DNA of 64,000 nt from Chlorocebus sabaeus (GCF_047675955.1 NC_132909.1:42149931-42213930), one strand, 5' to 3'; positions 45,689-57,889 are shown, counted from the stretch's first letter. Notes: generated by a model from the letters alone, not told the origin. Numbers and translations: made by a program.

Positions 45689-47995
45689 TTCAGCCAGACA
45701 GAGAAGCGTGTAGGCCCCCGAGAGACAGGGGAGACAGAGCAAGAGGGAGGACAGAGCAGAGGCCGGATCCCAGGCCGGATGCTGCCCGGTGCCACCGCGG
45801 CGGGCCTAAGGGAGGGTTGCCCAACGGCTGCCTTGTCCAGAGAGGCCAGCGTTCCAGGGACCGGGAGGCCCGGCATCTCCCCTTCCCGGCTTCCTCTTCA
45901 GGCTTCTGCCTCGGTGCAACTTCATTTCTCAGAGAAGCGCCGTGAAAAGGTACAAGCCTCTCCTCTGAGGCGGGTCTGCTCCTCTCCTGCAGGGTGATGA
46001 GCTCCTCTGGGGCTTTTGTCCCTGGCTGGACTGTGCTTATCTTGATCCCAGGAGGGGGTCCGATCGGCAAGGGTAACGAGATTTCTCCACTGCTGCTGGG
46101 GAAGACGCATCTCCTCACGCGGTCGTGGCCCTCAGGGACCCCGAGTGGAACGGCGGCGAAAACCACTGACGAGCCCGCCGCAAGACCCAGGCACAGAGGC
46201 AGAAGAAAGAGGCTCGGCAGAGCCAGGCCGACACGCAAGAAGTCGCCTTTGGGCGCACCGGGCGCATTCGTCCCAACGCACCCACGCACACGGGCAGGCG
46301 CACACAAACCGGCAGAAAGAGGGAAAGACACACAGAGAGTGAGGGCCAGAGAGACAAGAGAGAATGGGAGAGACGCAGACACACACAGTCACACGGCAGC
46401 AGCGGCACAGAAACGCAGCCCCCGCAGGCACACAGCCCCCCTGACGCTGCAGGCTTCTGCTCCGGGCGTGAAGGCCCCTCCGGGGAGAGAGCAGCCCACG
46501 GACAGGCGGGCGGAACGGTCGTGGAGATCACGGGGGCAAGACTTTTGGGGAGACTCACCCCAACACCGTCCGGGCAGGCCTGATGCTGGGACGACGCGCC
46601 TCTTCCCCCGGACTCCGCCTGCGGTTTTGTCCTCCGGGCCGGCGCGTTGCGACTCCCGGCGTCCGTCCGGAGACGTTCCTGTCGACCCCGTGGAGAGGTG
46701 AGGCAGGAGCCCCGCAGCCCCGACACCCAAACACCGCCACGGAGGGCTCCTGCTTTGCTAAGCCTCAGGGGGCTGGTTTCTAAGACAACCGAGGGAACCG
46801 CTGTGACTCGGGAGGCCGCTCGCGCCTCGCGCATGCGCACTGGCCCTGCCGCGCCGGGCCCACTCGCGCTCCCCACCTGGAAGTCAGGCTGCGGTCCCTT
46901 TAAACAACGGCGGCTGCGCGGGGCGCCGGGGCCGGGGATGGGGTGGGAGGGGGCGTGTGCGCGGAGGGGCACGGGGAAGCGGGGAGTGGGGGGTGGGGGT
47001 CGCTAGGGGCTGCCGCCGCAGCCCCGGCGGCGGCCGGATCCGGGCTCCAGCAGGGGGCGGCGTGGGAGAAGGGGCCGCGGGCATCCCAGTAGCAAGATCC
47101 CCGGAGTCCTGTCTTCAGGACCTCCTGGAGCCGACTTCCACCGGTGGAGGGGGAGCCTCAGGGCCTCTGCTGGGGTCTCAGGACTCCTCTTGAGATGGGA
47201 TTTTGGACCCCTCCCGGTGAGAAAGGATGGGCTCGCCATCATGGGCTGAGGCAGGCGGGGCCTCCCTGCAGCACGGAATCATCCCCTGGGCCTTAAGGCG
47301 CGGTGCCAGCCGAAAATTCACTGACCCACGAGCCCTGGGCCTCCCTCCCACTCTGAAAGAGCGGCGGCCTAGCCCCGCTTGCAAAAGCCCCGGGGCTTCT
47401 GCAAGCTGCCTCAGCTTTCCAGGACACGTGCAAACAGGGACGGGGCGGTTCCGTGGCGGATCCAATGGCCCTAGGCATGGCAGTGGCCGATCCCCGAGCA
47501 GATGATGTGAATGCGTGTCAGCCCCGGCGTACGGGGCGACGGCGAAACCAACAGCGGAATCCAAGCCTGTGCCCGGTGGAACAGGGTCGCAAGGGACCTG
47601 TCCCTCGATTCCAAGGGAAATCAAAAAATGCCTGGTATCCAGGAAGGGGCCAGAAGATTCAGGGGGTCAGTCCACCTACTCAGCGGAGCAGAGGAGAGGC
47701 TGTCCCTCCAGAACGAGTGGGGAAGTGCAGTAGGGAAATGCCGAGCCGTCTGTCCAAGAAGACAAGGCCAGTCAGGGTCGCCTACCGCTCATGCTAGGCA
47801 GGCCACCCAGCAATGAGGTGAGACAGGGAGAGCAAGACAGCTTCCCTGTCGGAGACACGTATGGAAGCCAAGAGCTCCAGGGTCATTGAACCTGCCCAAG
47901 CAAGCGGAAAGAAGTTTGGAGAGAGAGACCGTCATGACACGGATCTCCGAGGAGTGTCTCCCTGAGGGACTGGGAAGTGATCTGTGTTGAAGAAG
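45689..47995 (+). repeat. Macrosatellite unit 7 (2,307 bp, class A, decayed 3' end)
   Basis: The first about 1.7 kb has class A marks (ggtccctttaaac at about 46,893, aaacaccgcc, gcgtacgggg). From about 47,395 onward substitutions become frequent (for example gcaagctgcctcagc, caatggccctaggcatgg, cggatctccgaggag), so the array edge is decaying. Open frame at 45,994-46,701. Confidence 0.93.
46829..47062. promoter_or_regulatory. Unit 7 NRF1/CTCF-like core
   Basis: gcgcatgcgca at 46,829-46,839 and ccagcagggggcggcg at 47,047-47,062, intact although the 3' end of this unit is decaying. Confidence 0.65.
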
Positions 47996-48050
47996 TTCAG
48001 TCAGAGCGAGATGCATCTGGGCCCCTGAGAAACAGGGGAGAGAGAGCAAG
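47996..48050 (+). repeat. Partial eighth unit, right edge of array
   Basis: ttcagtcagagcgagatgca and cctgagaaacaggggag match the start of the unit with several substitutions. Homology stops by about 48,050, followed by AT-rich sequence. Confidence 0.8.
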
Positions 48051-48292
48051 GTCAGCCTGGGTAACATAGTGAGACTACAACTCGATTTGAAATAAAAATG
48101 TTTTTGCAACTTTATAAACTTTATAAAATAGGCTAAAATAAGTTATAGTTACCGTAAAATGCATTATCCTTTATAATCAGAAAATGATCTGATTAAAGTA
48201 TTTTATCAAATATATCAGATTTACAAAGATGACGTATTTAAATGTTGTGGACAACCATTTCAAGTGTTTGCTCCCCAACCCCCCTCCTCCCT
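48051..48292. other. AT-rich unique segment right of the array
   Basis: Composition switches abruptly from GC-rich to AT-rich. No gene or repeat recognised. Confidence 0.45.
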
Positions 48293-48590
48293 TTTTTTTC
48301 TTTTTGAGACAGAGTTTCACCCTGTCACCCAGGCTATAGTACAAAGGCACCATCTTTACTCACTGCAAACTCCACCTCCTGGGTTCCAGTGATTCTACTG
48401 CCTCAGCCTCCCGAGTAGCTGAGATTTCAGGTGTGTGCCTCCACATCCAGCTAATTTTTGTATTTTTCATGGAGAGAGGTTTCACATGTTGGGCAGGCTG
48501 ATCTTGAACTCCCAAGCTTGTGATCCACCTGCCTCAGCCTCCGAAAGTGCTGGGATTACAGGCGTGAGCTACTACATGTGTCCCATTTTA
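48293..48590 (-). mobile_element. Alu, minus strand
   Basis: gagacagagtttcaccctgt to gcgtgagctactacatgtg. Both arms present and diverged. Confidence 0.9.
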
Positions 48591-48644
48591 GCCTTTTTAA
48601 AGAGTCTATTGAGAGCAATGAAGGCAATGGACTTTAGCCTTAGA

Positions 48645-49095
48645 AATAGGTGAATACAAAATTAATGTGCAAAAATCACAAGCACTCTTATACACCAGTA
48701 ACAGTCAAACAGAGAGTCAAATCATGAATGAACTCCCATTCACAATAGCTTCAAAGAGAATAAAATACCTAGGAATCCAACTTACAAGGGATGTAAAAGA
48801 TCTCTTCAAGGAGAACTACAAACCACTGCTCAGTGAAATAAAAGAGTACACAAACAAATGTAAGAACATACCATGCTCATGGACAGAAAGAATCAATATT
48901 GTGAAAATGTCGATACCGCCCGAGGTAAGTTATAGATTCAATGTCATCCCCATCAAGTTAACAATGATTTTCTTCACAGAGTTGGAAAAAAATTCTTTAA
49001 AGTTCATATGGAACCAAAAAAGAACCCGCATTGCCAAGATAATCCTAAGTCAAAAGAATAAAGCTGGAGGCGCCATGCTACCTGACTTCAAATTA
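48645..49095 (+). mobile_element. L1 ORF2 fragment (part of the reverse-transcriptase half)
   Basis: Corresponds to the same ORF2 stretch that reappears at about 51,545-51,975 (gtgcaaaaatcacaagca, aaatacctaggaatccaact, cttcaaggagaactacaaac). It starts abruptly after unrelated sequence and ends at about 49,095 at the junction with another L1. Confidence 0.9.
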
Positions 49096-49287
49096 TTGCA
49101 GCCCAGAATTTCATATCCAGCCAAGCTAAGCTTCATAAACGAAGGAGAAATTAAATCCTTTCCAGACAAGCAAATTTTGAGGGACTTCGTTACCACCAGG
49201 CCTGCCCAACAAGAACTCCTGAAAGATGCACTAAATATGGAAAGGAAAAACCAGTACCAGCCACTACAAAAACACAACAAAATATAA
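48667..49287 (+). pseudogene. Chimeric L1 frame: ORF2 segment fused to ORF1 C-terminus
   Basis: A 206-codon uninterrupted frame. Roughly residues 1-143 are ORF2 (motifs KYLGIQLTRDVKDLFKENYK and FFTELEK). The remainder is the C-terminal tail of ORF1p (ALNMERKNQYQPLQKHNKI at the end, before the natural ORF1 stop). In a normal L1, ORF1 lies upstream of ORF2, so this order requires two L1 copies joined by deletion. Preservation of the frame across the joint is probably chance. I see no promoter for it. Confidence 0.85.
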
Positions 49288-52200
49288 AAACCAATAACAC
49301 TATGAGAAAACTGCATCAACTAGTGTGCAAAATAACCAAATAGCATCAAGAAGACATGATCAAATTCACACATAACAATACTAACCTTAAATGTAAATGG
49401 ACTAAATCCCCCAATTAAAAGACAAAGACTGGCAAATTGGATAAAGAGTCAAGACCCATTGGTGCACGGTATTCAGGAGATCCATCTCATGTGCAAAGAC
49501 ACGCATAGGCTCAAAATAAAGGGATGGTGAAAACTTTACCAAGCAAATGGAAAGCAAAAAATTAAAAAGCAGGGGTTGCAATCCTAGCCTCTGACAAAAC
49601 AGACTTTAAACTAACAAAGATCAATAAAGACAAAGAAGGGCATTACATAATGGTAAAGGGAACAATTCAACAAGAAGAGCTAACTATTATAAACAGATAT
49701 GCAGCCAATACAGGAGCACCCAGATTCATAAAACAAGTTCTTAGAGACCTACAAAGAGACTTAGACTCCCACACAATAATAGCGGGAGACTTTAACACCC
49801 CACTGTCAGTATTAGATCAACAAGGCAGAAAATTAACAAGAATATTCAGGACTTGAACTCAGCTTGGATCAAGTGGACTTAGTAGACATCTACAGAACTC
49901 TCTACCCCAAATCAGCATAATATAGATTGTTCTCAGTGTCACGTGGCACTTATTCTAAAATCGACCACATAATTGTAAGTAAAACACTCCTCAGCAAATG
50001 CAAAAGAACTGAAATCATAAGAAACAATCTCTCAGACTACAGTGCAGTCAAGTTAGAACTCAGGATTAAGAAACTCACTCAAAACCACATGATTACATGG
50101 AAATTGAACAAACTGCTCCTGAATGACTCCTGGGTAAATAATGAAATTAAGGCAGAAATCAAGAAGTTCTTTGAAACCAATGAGAACAAAGAGACAATGT
50201 ACTAGAATCTCTGGGACACAGTGAAAACAGTGCTAAGAGGGAAATTATAGCACTAAATGCCCACATCAGGAAGCTAGAAAGATCTCAAATCAACACCCTC
50301 ACATCACATTTAAAAGAGCTACAGAGACAAGAGAAAACTAATCCAAAAACTAACAGAAGACAAGAAATAACTAAGATCAGAGAAGAATTGAAGGAGGTAG
50401 AGACAGGAAAAACTTTCTAAAAAAATCAATGAATTCAGGAGCTAGTTTTCTGAAAAAAATAACAAAATAGACAGACTGCTAGCTTGACTAATAAAAACAA
50501 AGAGAGAGAAGAATCAAATTGGGCACAATAAAAAAAATGATGTAGGAGATATCACCACTGACCCCACAGAAATACAAACTGCCATCAGAGAATACTATAA
50601 AAACTTCTCTGCAAATAAACTAGAAAATCCAGAAGAAATAGGTACATTCCTGGACACATACACCCTCCCAAGACTAAACCAGGAAGAAACTGAATCCCTG
50701 AATAGAAAATAACAAGTTCTGAAATTGAGGTAGTATTTAATACCCTACCAACAAAACGAGTCCAGGACCAGATGGATTCACAGCTGAATTCTACCAGAAA
50801 TGCAAATAGGAGCTGGTACTATTCCTTCTGAAGCTATTCCAAACAATTGAAAAGGAGGAACTACTCCCTAACTCATTTCATGAAGTCAGTATCATCCTGA
50901 TACCAAAACTAGAAAGAGACACAACAGAAAAAGAAAACTTCAGGCCAATATCCCGGATTAACATGATCCAAAAATCCTCAATAAAATACTGGCAAAGCAA
51001 ATCCAGCAGTACATCAAAAAATTTATCCACCATGATCAAGTCAGCTTAATCCCTGGGATGCAAGGCTGGCTCAACATACACAAATCAATAAACATAATCC
51101 ATCACATAAACAGAACCAAGGACGAAAACCACATGATTATCTGAGTAGTTGCAGAAAAGGCCTTTGATAAAATTCAACATCCCTACATGTTAAAAACTCT
51201 CAACAAACTAGGTATTGATGGAATATACCTCAAAAACAAGAGCTATTTATGACAATCCCACAGCCAGTATCATATTGAATGGGCAAAGACTGGAATCATT
51301 CCCTTTGAAAATCAGTACAAGACAAAGATGACCTCTTTCACCACTCCTATTCAACCTAATATTAGAAGTTCTGGCCAGGACAATCAGGCAAGAGAAAGAA
51401 ATAAAGGGTATTCAAATAGGAAGAGAGAAAATCAAGTTGTCTCTGTTTGCAGATGACATAATTTTATACTTACAAAACCCTGTCATCTCAGCCCCAAAAC
51501 TCCTTAAACTGATAAGCAACTTCAGCAGTCTCAGCATACAAAACCAATGTGCAAAAATCACAAGCATTCCTTTACACCAATAATATACACGCAGAGAGCC
51601 AAATCATGAATCAACTCCCATTCACAATTGCTACAAAGAGAATAAAATACCTAGGAATACAGCTAACAAGGGATGTGAAGGACCTCTTCAAGGAGAACTA
51701 CAAACCAGTGCTCAAGGAAATAAAAGAGGACATAAACAAATGGAAAAACATTCCATCCTCATGGATAGGAGAGATCAATATCATTAAAATGGTCATACTG
51801 CCCAAAGTAATTTATAGATTCACTGCTATTCCCATCAAACTACTGTTGACATTCTTCACAGAATTAGAAAAACGACTATTTAAAAATTCGTAGGGAATCA
51901 AATAAGACCCTGTATAGCTAAGACAATCCTAAGCATAAAGAACAAACTTGGAGGCACCATGCTACCCTACTTCAAACTACACTGCAAGGCTACAGTAACC
52001 AAAACAGCATAATACTGGCATAATAGACCAATGGAGCAGAACGGAGACCTCAGATATAACACCACACATCTCCAACCATCTGATGTTCGACAAACCTGAC
52101 AAAAATAAGCAATGGGGAAAGGATCTCCTATTCAGTAAATGGCGCTGGGAAAACTGGCTAGGCATATGGAGAAAACTGAAACTGGACCCCTTACTTATGC

Positions 52201-53335
52201 CTTATACAAAAATTAACTCAAGATGAATTAGAGATTTAAATGTAAAACCCCAAGACATAAAAACCCTAGAAGAAAACCTAGGCAATATCATTCAGGACAT
52301 AGGCATGGGCAAAGACTTCATGACAAAAATGTCAAAAGCAATTGCAACAAAAGCCAAAATTGACAAATTAGATCGAATTAAACTAAGGAGCTTCTGCACA
52401 GCAAAAGTAACTATCATCAGAGTGAACAGGCAAACTACAGAATAGGAGAAAATTTTTTCCATCTACCCATCTGACAAAGGTCTAACATCCAGAATTTACA
52501 AGGAATGTAAATGAATTTACAAGAAAAAAACAACACCATCAAAAAGTGGGCAAAGGATATGAACAGACACTTCTCAAAAGAAGGCATTTACGTGGCCAAC
52601 AAACATGAAAAAAACCTCATCATTACTGGTCATCAGAGAAATCAAAACCACAATGAGATACCATATCATGCCCATCAAGAATGGTGATTATTAAAAAGTC
52701 AGGAACCAATAGATGCTGGTGAGGCTGTGGAGAAATAGGAATGCTTTTACACTGTTGGTGGGAATGTAAATCAGTTCAACCATTAGGGAAGACAGTATGG
52801 CGATTCCTCAAGGATCTAGAACCAGCAATCCCATTACTGGGAATATACCCGAAGGAATATAAATCATTCTACTATAGAGACACATACACATATATGTTTA
52901 TTGCAGCACTATTTACAATAGCAAAGACATGGAACCAACCCAAATGCCCATCAATGATAGACTGGATAAACAAAATGTGGTACATATACACCTTGGAATA
53001 CTATGCACCCATAAAAAATAATAAGATCATGCCCTTTGCTGGGACATGGATGACGCTGGAAGCCATCATCCTCAGCAAACTACCATTGGAACAGAAAACC
53101 AAACATTGCATGTTCTCACTCATGAGTGGGAGTTGAACCGTGAGAACACATGGACACAGAGAGAGGAACAACACACACCAGGGCCTGCTGGGGAGTAGGG
53201 GGGTGAGGAGAGGGAACTTAGAGAAGGGGTCAATAGGTGCAGCAAACCACCATGACACACATATACCTATGTAACAAACTTGCACATTCTGAACATGTAT
53301 CCCATTTTTTAATAGAAGAAATAAAGAAAAATAAT
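49096..53335 (+). mobile_element. 5'-truncated primate L1 (older L1PA/L1PB type) with disrupted ORF2
   Basis: Order: ORF1 tail (to 49,287), inter-ORF spacer, ORF2 start near 49,356 (aattcacacataacaatact), endonuclease region, then reverse transcriptase with the FADD catalytic motif encoded at 51,445-51,456. The cysteine-rich C-terminus follows (52,741-53,136, CWWECK) and then a 3' UTR with acatgtatcccattttttaa and an A-rich end. ORF2 is broken by many stops and frameshifts (longest surviving frames 131, 114 and 92 codons), so the element is dead. It begins inside ORF1, at the joint with the upstream fragment. Confidence 0.93.
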
Positions 53336-53371
53336 AAGAAATAAATAAAATACAAAATCAAAATCAAAATA

Positions 53372-53545
53372 TAAAAATGTGCTGGGTGTGGTGGTACATG
53401 CCTGTAATCCCAGCTACTCAGGAGGTTGAAGTGTAAGAATTGCTTAAGCCCAGGAAGTAGAGGTTGCAGTGAGCTGAGATCTCCCCAATACACTCCAAGC
53501 TGTGTAATGGACTGAGACTCTGTCTGAAAAATAAATAAATATATA
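53372..53545 (+). mobile_element. Partial Alu (right arm)
   Basis: gctgggtgtggtggtacatg to gactctgtctgaaaaataaa. Left arm absent. Confidence 0.82.
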
Positions 53546-53625
53546 AAAATAAAATATTTTTAAAAAGAATAAAAGAGCACAGGAAATGGTGTTTGGGAAA
53601 TAATGACCAAATAAGGGTCAGTTTT

Positions 53626-53935
53626 TCTTTCTTTCTTTTTTTTTTTTTTTTTTTGAGACGGAATTTGCTCTTGTTGCTCAGGCTGGAGTGCAATGGCACG
53701 ATCTCAGCTCACTGCAACCTCCGCCTCCCAGGTTCAAGCGATTCTCCCACCTCTGTCTCCCAACTAGCTCCGATTACAGGCATGCACCATCACACTTGGC
53801 TAATTTTATATTTGTAGTAGATACAGGGTTTCTCCATGTTGGTCAGGCTGGTCTCGAACTCCCGACATCAGGTGATCTGCCCGCCTCAGCCTTCCAAAGT
53901 GCTGGGATTACAAGAGTGAACCACCTCACCCAGCC
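53626..53935 (-). mobile_element. AluS-like element, minus strand
   Basis: T tail, gagacggaatttgctcttgt to ctcacccagcc. Flanks aagggtcagttttt and aaggggcagttttt form a 14-bp target duplication with one mismatch. Confidence 0.92.
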
Positions 53936-53949
53936 AAGGGGCAGTTTTT

Positions 53950-54352
53950 AAAAGTCAGTTGGTTGGCCAGTCCATTAGTTGGCTGGTTAAATAATACTAC
54001 CAGAATCTCAGCACACTCAGATGCTCATGCCATGAATAATATCCAGAAATTGAGGCTGAGATTACAGCTTTACATCACCCATCTCATTCTCATGGCAGAG
54101 CACATGCTCACTGGGTGACATAAAAGGCATAGTCATTTTCTATATGTAAATTCTTATTTTCTTGTCAAGCTATAGTAGAATTTGCATGTCTTCAATGGGC
54201 ATATAACATGAATCCATTGTGTCAACAGAGTTCATTCTTGACAGCATAGCTTTAGCATTCACTGGTTCCTAGAAATCAGGAAAAGGTCCATGTATTCATG
54301 AACAATTAAGGACAATAACAACAAAGAAAACATAGATAAATATTTCGTATGA
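53950..54352. other. Unique non-coding sequence
   Basis: No gene or repeat recognised. Confidence 0.4.
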
Positions 54353-54354
54353 AT

Positions 54355-54372
54355 TTCTTCTCTTTTCTTTTC

Positions 54373-54405
<33 letters not shown>

Positions 54406-54691
54406 TTTGAGACAGAGTCTCACCCTATTGCCTAGGCTGAAGTGCAGTGGCACAATCTTGGCTCACTGCAGCCTATGTCTCCCAGGTTCAAGCAATTCTC
54501 CTGCCTCAGCCTCCTGAGTAGCTGGGACTTACAGGCGTGTGCCATCATGCCTGACTAATTTTTCTATTTTTAGTAGAACGGGGTTTCATCATGTTGGATA
54601 GGCTGGTGTCAAACTCCTGATCTCAGGTGATACGCCCACCTTGGCCTTCCAAAGTGCTAAGATTACAGGCATGAGCTACCAAGCCCAGCCA
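54355..54691 (-). mobile_element. Alu with (CTTTT)n tail, minus strand
   Basis: tcttttcttttcttttc and T tail, gagacagagtctcaccctat to accaagcccagcc. atgaattt(t)ct occurs on both sides. Confidence 0.9.
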
Positions 54692-54699
54692 TGAATTTT

Positions 54700-55001
54700 C
54701 TTTTTTTGTTTGTTTAGAGACAGGTTCTCACTTTGTCACCCAGGCTGGAGTGCAGTTGTGTGATCACAGCTCACTGCAGCCTCAACTTTCTGGAGCTAAA
54801 GCGACCCTCCCACCTCAGCCTCCCAAGACGGTGGGACAATAGGCGTGTACCACCATGCCTGGCTAATGTTTAGTATTTTTTGTAGAGATGAGGTTTTCCC
54901 ATGTTGTCTATGCTAATCTCAAACTCCTGGACTCAAGCGTTCCATCCACCTTGGTCCCCCGAAATGCTGGGATTAAAGGAGTGAGCCACCATGCCCAGCC
55001 A
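54700..55001 (-). mobile_element. Old Alu (AluJ-like), minus strand
   Basis: gagacaggttctcactttgt to accatgcccagcc, with AluJ-like gcagcctcaactttctgg. Lies directly behind the previous Alu in the same orientation. Confidence 0.88.
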
Positions 55002-57889
55002 TAAATTTCTTATAGTTCTTTTAGTTTTAGTTCGTTTTTCCTCTTGTCTTTTCCTCTTCTCTTCCCACCAAATGGAGAAGAAGATAGGGAGTAACCCATC
55101 AGAAAAAAGACTGGGCTGAATTAACATGGTTCTGGTATAAAGGATTAGATTGAAGGACACCAAAATTTATAAATACAAATTATCCTCATAATTTCACTTG
55201 GAAAGAAGAGTCAGTGTGTAGTGGCACTTCAGTTCCAAGGAAAACATGAATCCTCTCACTTTCCCTTCTGAAACCTTCCACTTCCCTTCCCTCTTCTTTA
55301 TGGTTCTTCCTATTGCATATCATCATCTTGCCCTCTTGCTGTCCAAAGTCCTTCATGTTTACCAGAACAAAACAGAAACAAACAACGCTTATCTTTCCAA
55401 ATCTCTACCTTATTTCCTTTCAATAGAATTTTTATCTGATGAATAATTCACATTTAGTTTGGCCAAGAAAAATACTACAATACCACCTGGGTGGAATTTG
55501 TAGTTTAAAATAATTTGCTACTCAAAATAGCAAATAGTCTTTGCTTATAAAGGAGCATGCCTCAGTTCTAGGTTTATTCCTTGCAACCCCAACACATCCT
55601 ATGCTGTTTTCATGCACACTAACACACACACATTGTGGTAAAATCAGAACTGAATAATAACAGCCGTTCTTTCAGGAGAATAAAATAATTGGCTCAAAAA
55701 CCACAAGTCACAAATACGACAGTAAGGAGAGCCTTTTAGACTTTATTTCTGGCAAACCACTTGAGCCAGAGCCCAGAAAAAATGCCATTACATTTTTTAG
55801 TCTAGTATTCCCTGCTAAAATTATTTCAAATAATAAATGTAAAGGAAGCCACCAAATTGATTTCTTCATCCAGTTTGGAGATTTTGACCAACTTCTATAT
55901 GACTGTACAATCAATCATGACTCCCATTATGGATGTCCAACCTCACTATTATCATAGCTAAGTGGTTCAGTTAATTCATTCTCAAATCAATATTTTAGTT
56001 ATAAACCATCACCTCAGGCTCTTACAATTTTATCCTGTGTCTCTCCATTGTCATCAATGCTTTCTGGTAAATTTCATAATTCCCCAGAACTTGAACTTGC
56101 TTCAACAGTGGCTCCATTTTTAATTGTTAACATTTATTAGAGAGATGGACTTCATTATTGAAAATTCAGACAGACAGATAGTGAAAGTTATTAGTTAAAG
56201 TGATTTGCAAGATGTTAAACATATCAACATGTAGTAGACATTTAATAAACATTTGATGAATGAATAAATGAACTAATGAATAAATGAAGGAGAAAATATT
56301 TCTAGACTTTAATATAAAGAAATTATACTTTGAGGAGGATTACACCTTTTTCTTACCTGAGCATAACCATCCACTTTGACAGTGCCCCTCTGGCATTCCT
56401 TTGTAATTATAAATATATTCCAGTTTGAATTATGCATGAGATGTTTACTTCTCTCCATTTGTTCAAGCATCACACCTAGGTCAGGCAGAACTTACTTTCT
56501 GCAAACCACATGCTCAAGCCTTGTCAAAATTGCACATCCGTTCTGTGCATACACAGAAAAGAGAAGATCCTGTAGCACTGAGCTTGGAATCAAGCTTCAT
56601 TCTTGTACCTGACACCCCACAACTCAGGACCTCTGCTGAGATCCAAATCTTTCCTTCCTGGAATCTTTGACCAGGCATATTGATCTTTTCTTCCCAGACC
56701 TATAGGTCTAGACTCTGGGTTCTCCACACCTCTCCTCTGGGTTTCTGATCCCTGTTGCCTGACTTCCCCGTTGCCTGCCTTAGCTGCTGAGACCCATTGT
56801 GAACGTTGACTGCTCCATGATCAACTAACTTCTATGAGCCAGAAATCTTGACCTAGTCCAAATTTCAAAACCAACCTCCTCATCCTATTATGTGCTTTCA
56901 CCATGTCCAGTGCCACCTAGTATTTTAGCTGTTCGTGAAAGGAAAACCAGGGCAGATGCACTGCCTTTATGAGTTAGTGCCTGAAGTGGCCTTTCTCTTG
57001 TCTACAATACAGTTGCATCTCTTTCAACCCCATTCCCACCCCCACTACAATTTCTCAGTAGTGAACTTTGCTTTCTCAGTAGTGAGCTTTGCTTTCCCTG
57101 AGCTTTGCTTTCTCAGTTTTCTCAGTATAATGAACCACCTATTCACATCTTTCTAGTTCCCGCCAGCCTCCTTTATTTCCTAATTATAACTTTGTCTTCC
57201 TTTTTGGCCAGTGATTCCTTGGACTGGTACAGTAGTGAAAACAAACAAGTAAAAATAAGCAAGCAAACAAAAAAAAGAAAAAGGCAAAAAATGCTTTTTT
57301 TTCTTGGATCAAAACATCTCATACTTATAACCTGCATGGATAATACAGACTAGGCATAATTCAACAGAGATCTCCGGTATAAAAAAATCCTTTTGCTGCA
57401 AAAGAGGGGAAGTGTGATTGTCTTCAATTCCTCATGTTCTGAGAGCATGTACTGCACTTTAGTGCAAATTAGAAAATTTCCCTGTTCAGGTGGATGATTC
57501 CCAAAAAAATACTCGCTGTGAGTGTTTGATGCATCGCAAGTTGACCCAATTCAATTCTATCAAACAGAGCCCAAGCTACCCTACCTCACCCTAAGCTAAG
57601 TACTTCCTAATTACAGTTGAACTTTCATGTGATATCTAGAAATCCAGAATCCAGTGGAATAATGTTCTAAAGTATAAGAGAAGTTATAAAATATGTGTGT
57701 GTTCATGTAAAGCAGGCCTCTTGTGTTTTCCATTTTCCTCCCCCTTAAATTCTGATTACTTATTGCTCCTTGTGGCAGAGTATTTTTGGAAAACGCACAA
57801 CAGTTGCTTCATGTTTCATACTGAACAGGAAAGGTGAGATGTTGACCTCAAATTTTTATTTTTCTGTGTACATGTCATTACATATTTGT
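55002..57889. other. AT-rich intergenic sequence
   Basis: No gene or well-preserved repeat recognised. At 57,050-57,127 the phrase tttctcagtagtga(a/g)ctttgc recurs about three times as a short local repeat. Confidence 0.45.

Noticed and set aside
31751..48050. Possible 5S rDNA array (unit size near 2.2 kb)
   Set aside because: I looked for 5S landmarks such as gtctacggccatacc and found none in the unit.
31751..48050. Possible D4Z4 or DXZ4 array
   Set aside because: Unit length differs and no homeobox-like frame appears. Only the presence of a CTCF-like site recalls DXZ4.
31751..48050. CRISPR-like array
   Set aside because: Repeats are contiguous 2.3-kb units with no short repeat/spacer alternation, and the DNA is from a primate.
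48667..53136. L1 reading frames as functional genes
   Set aside because: ORF1 is only a tail and ORF2 is broken by many stops and frameshifts, so the elements are fossils.
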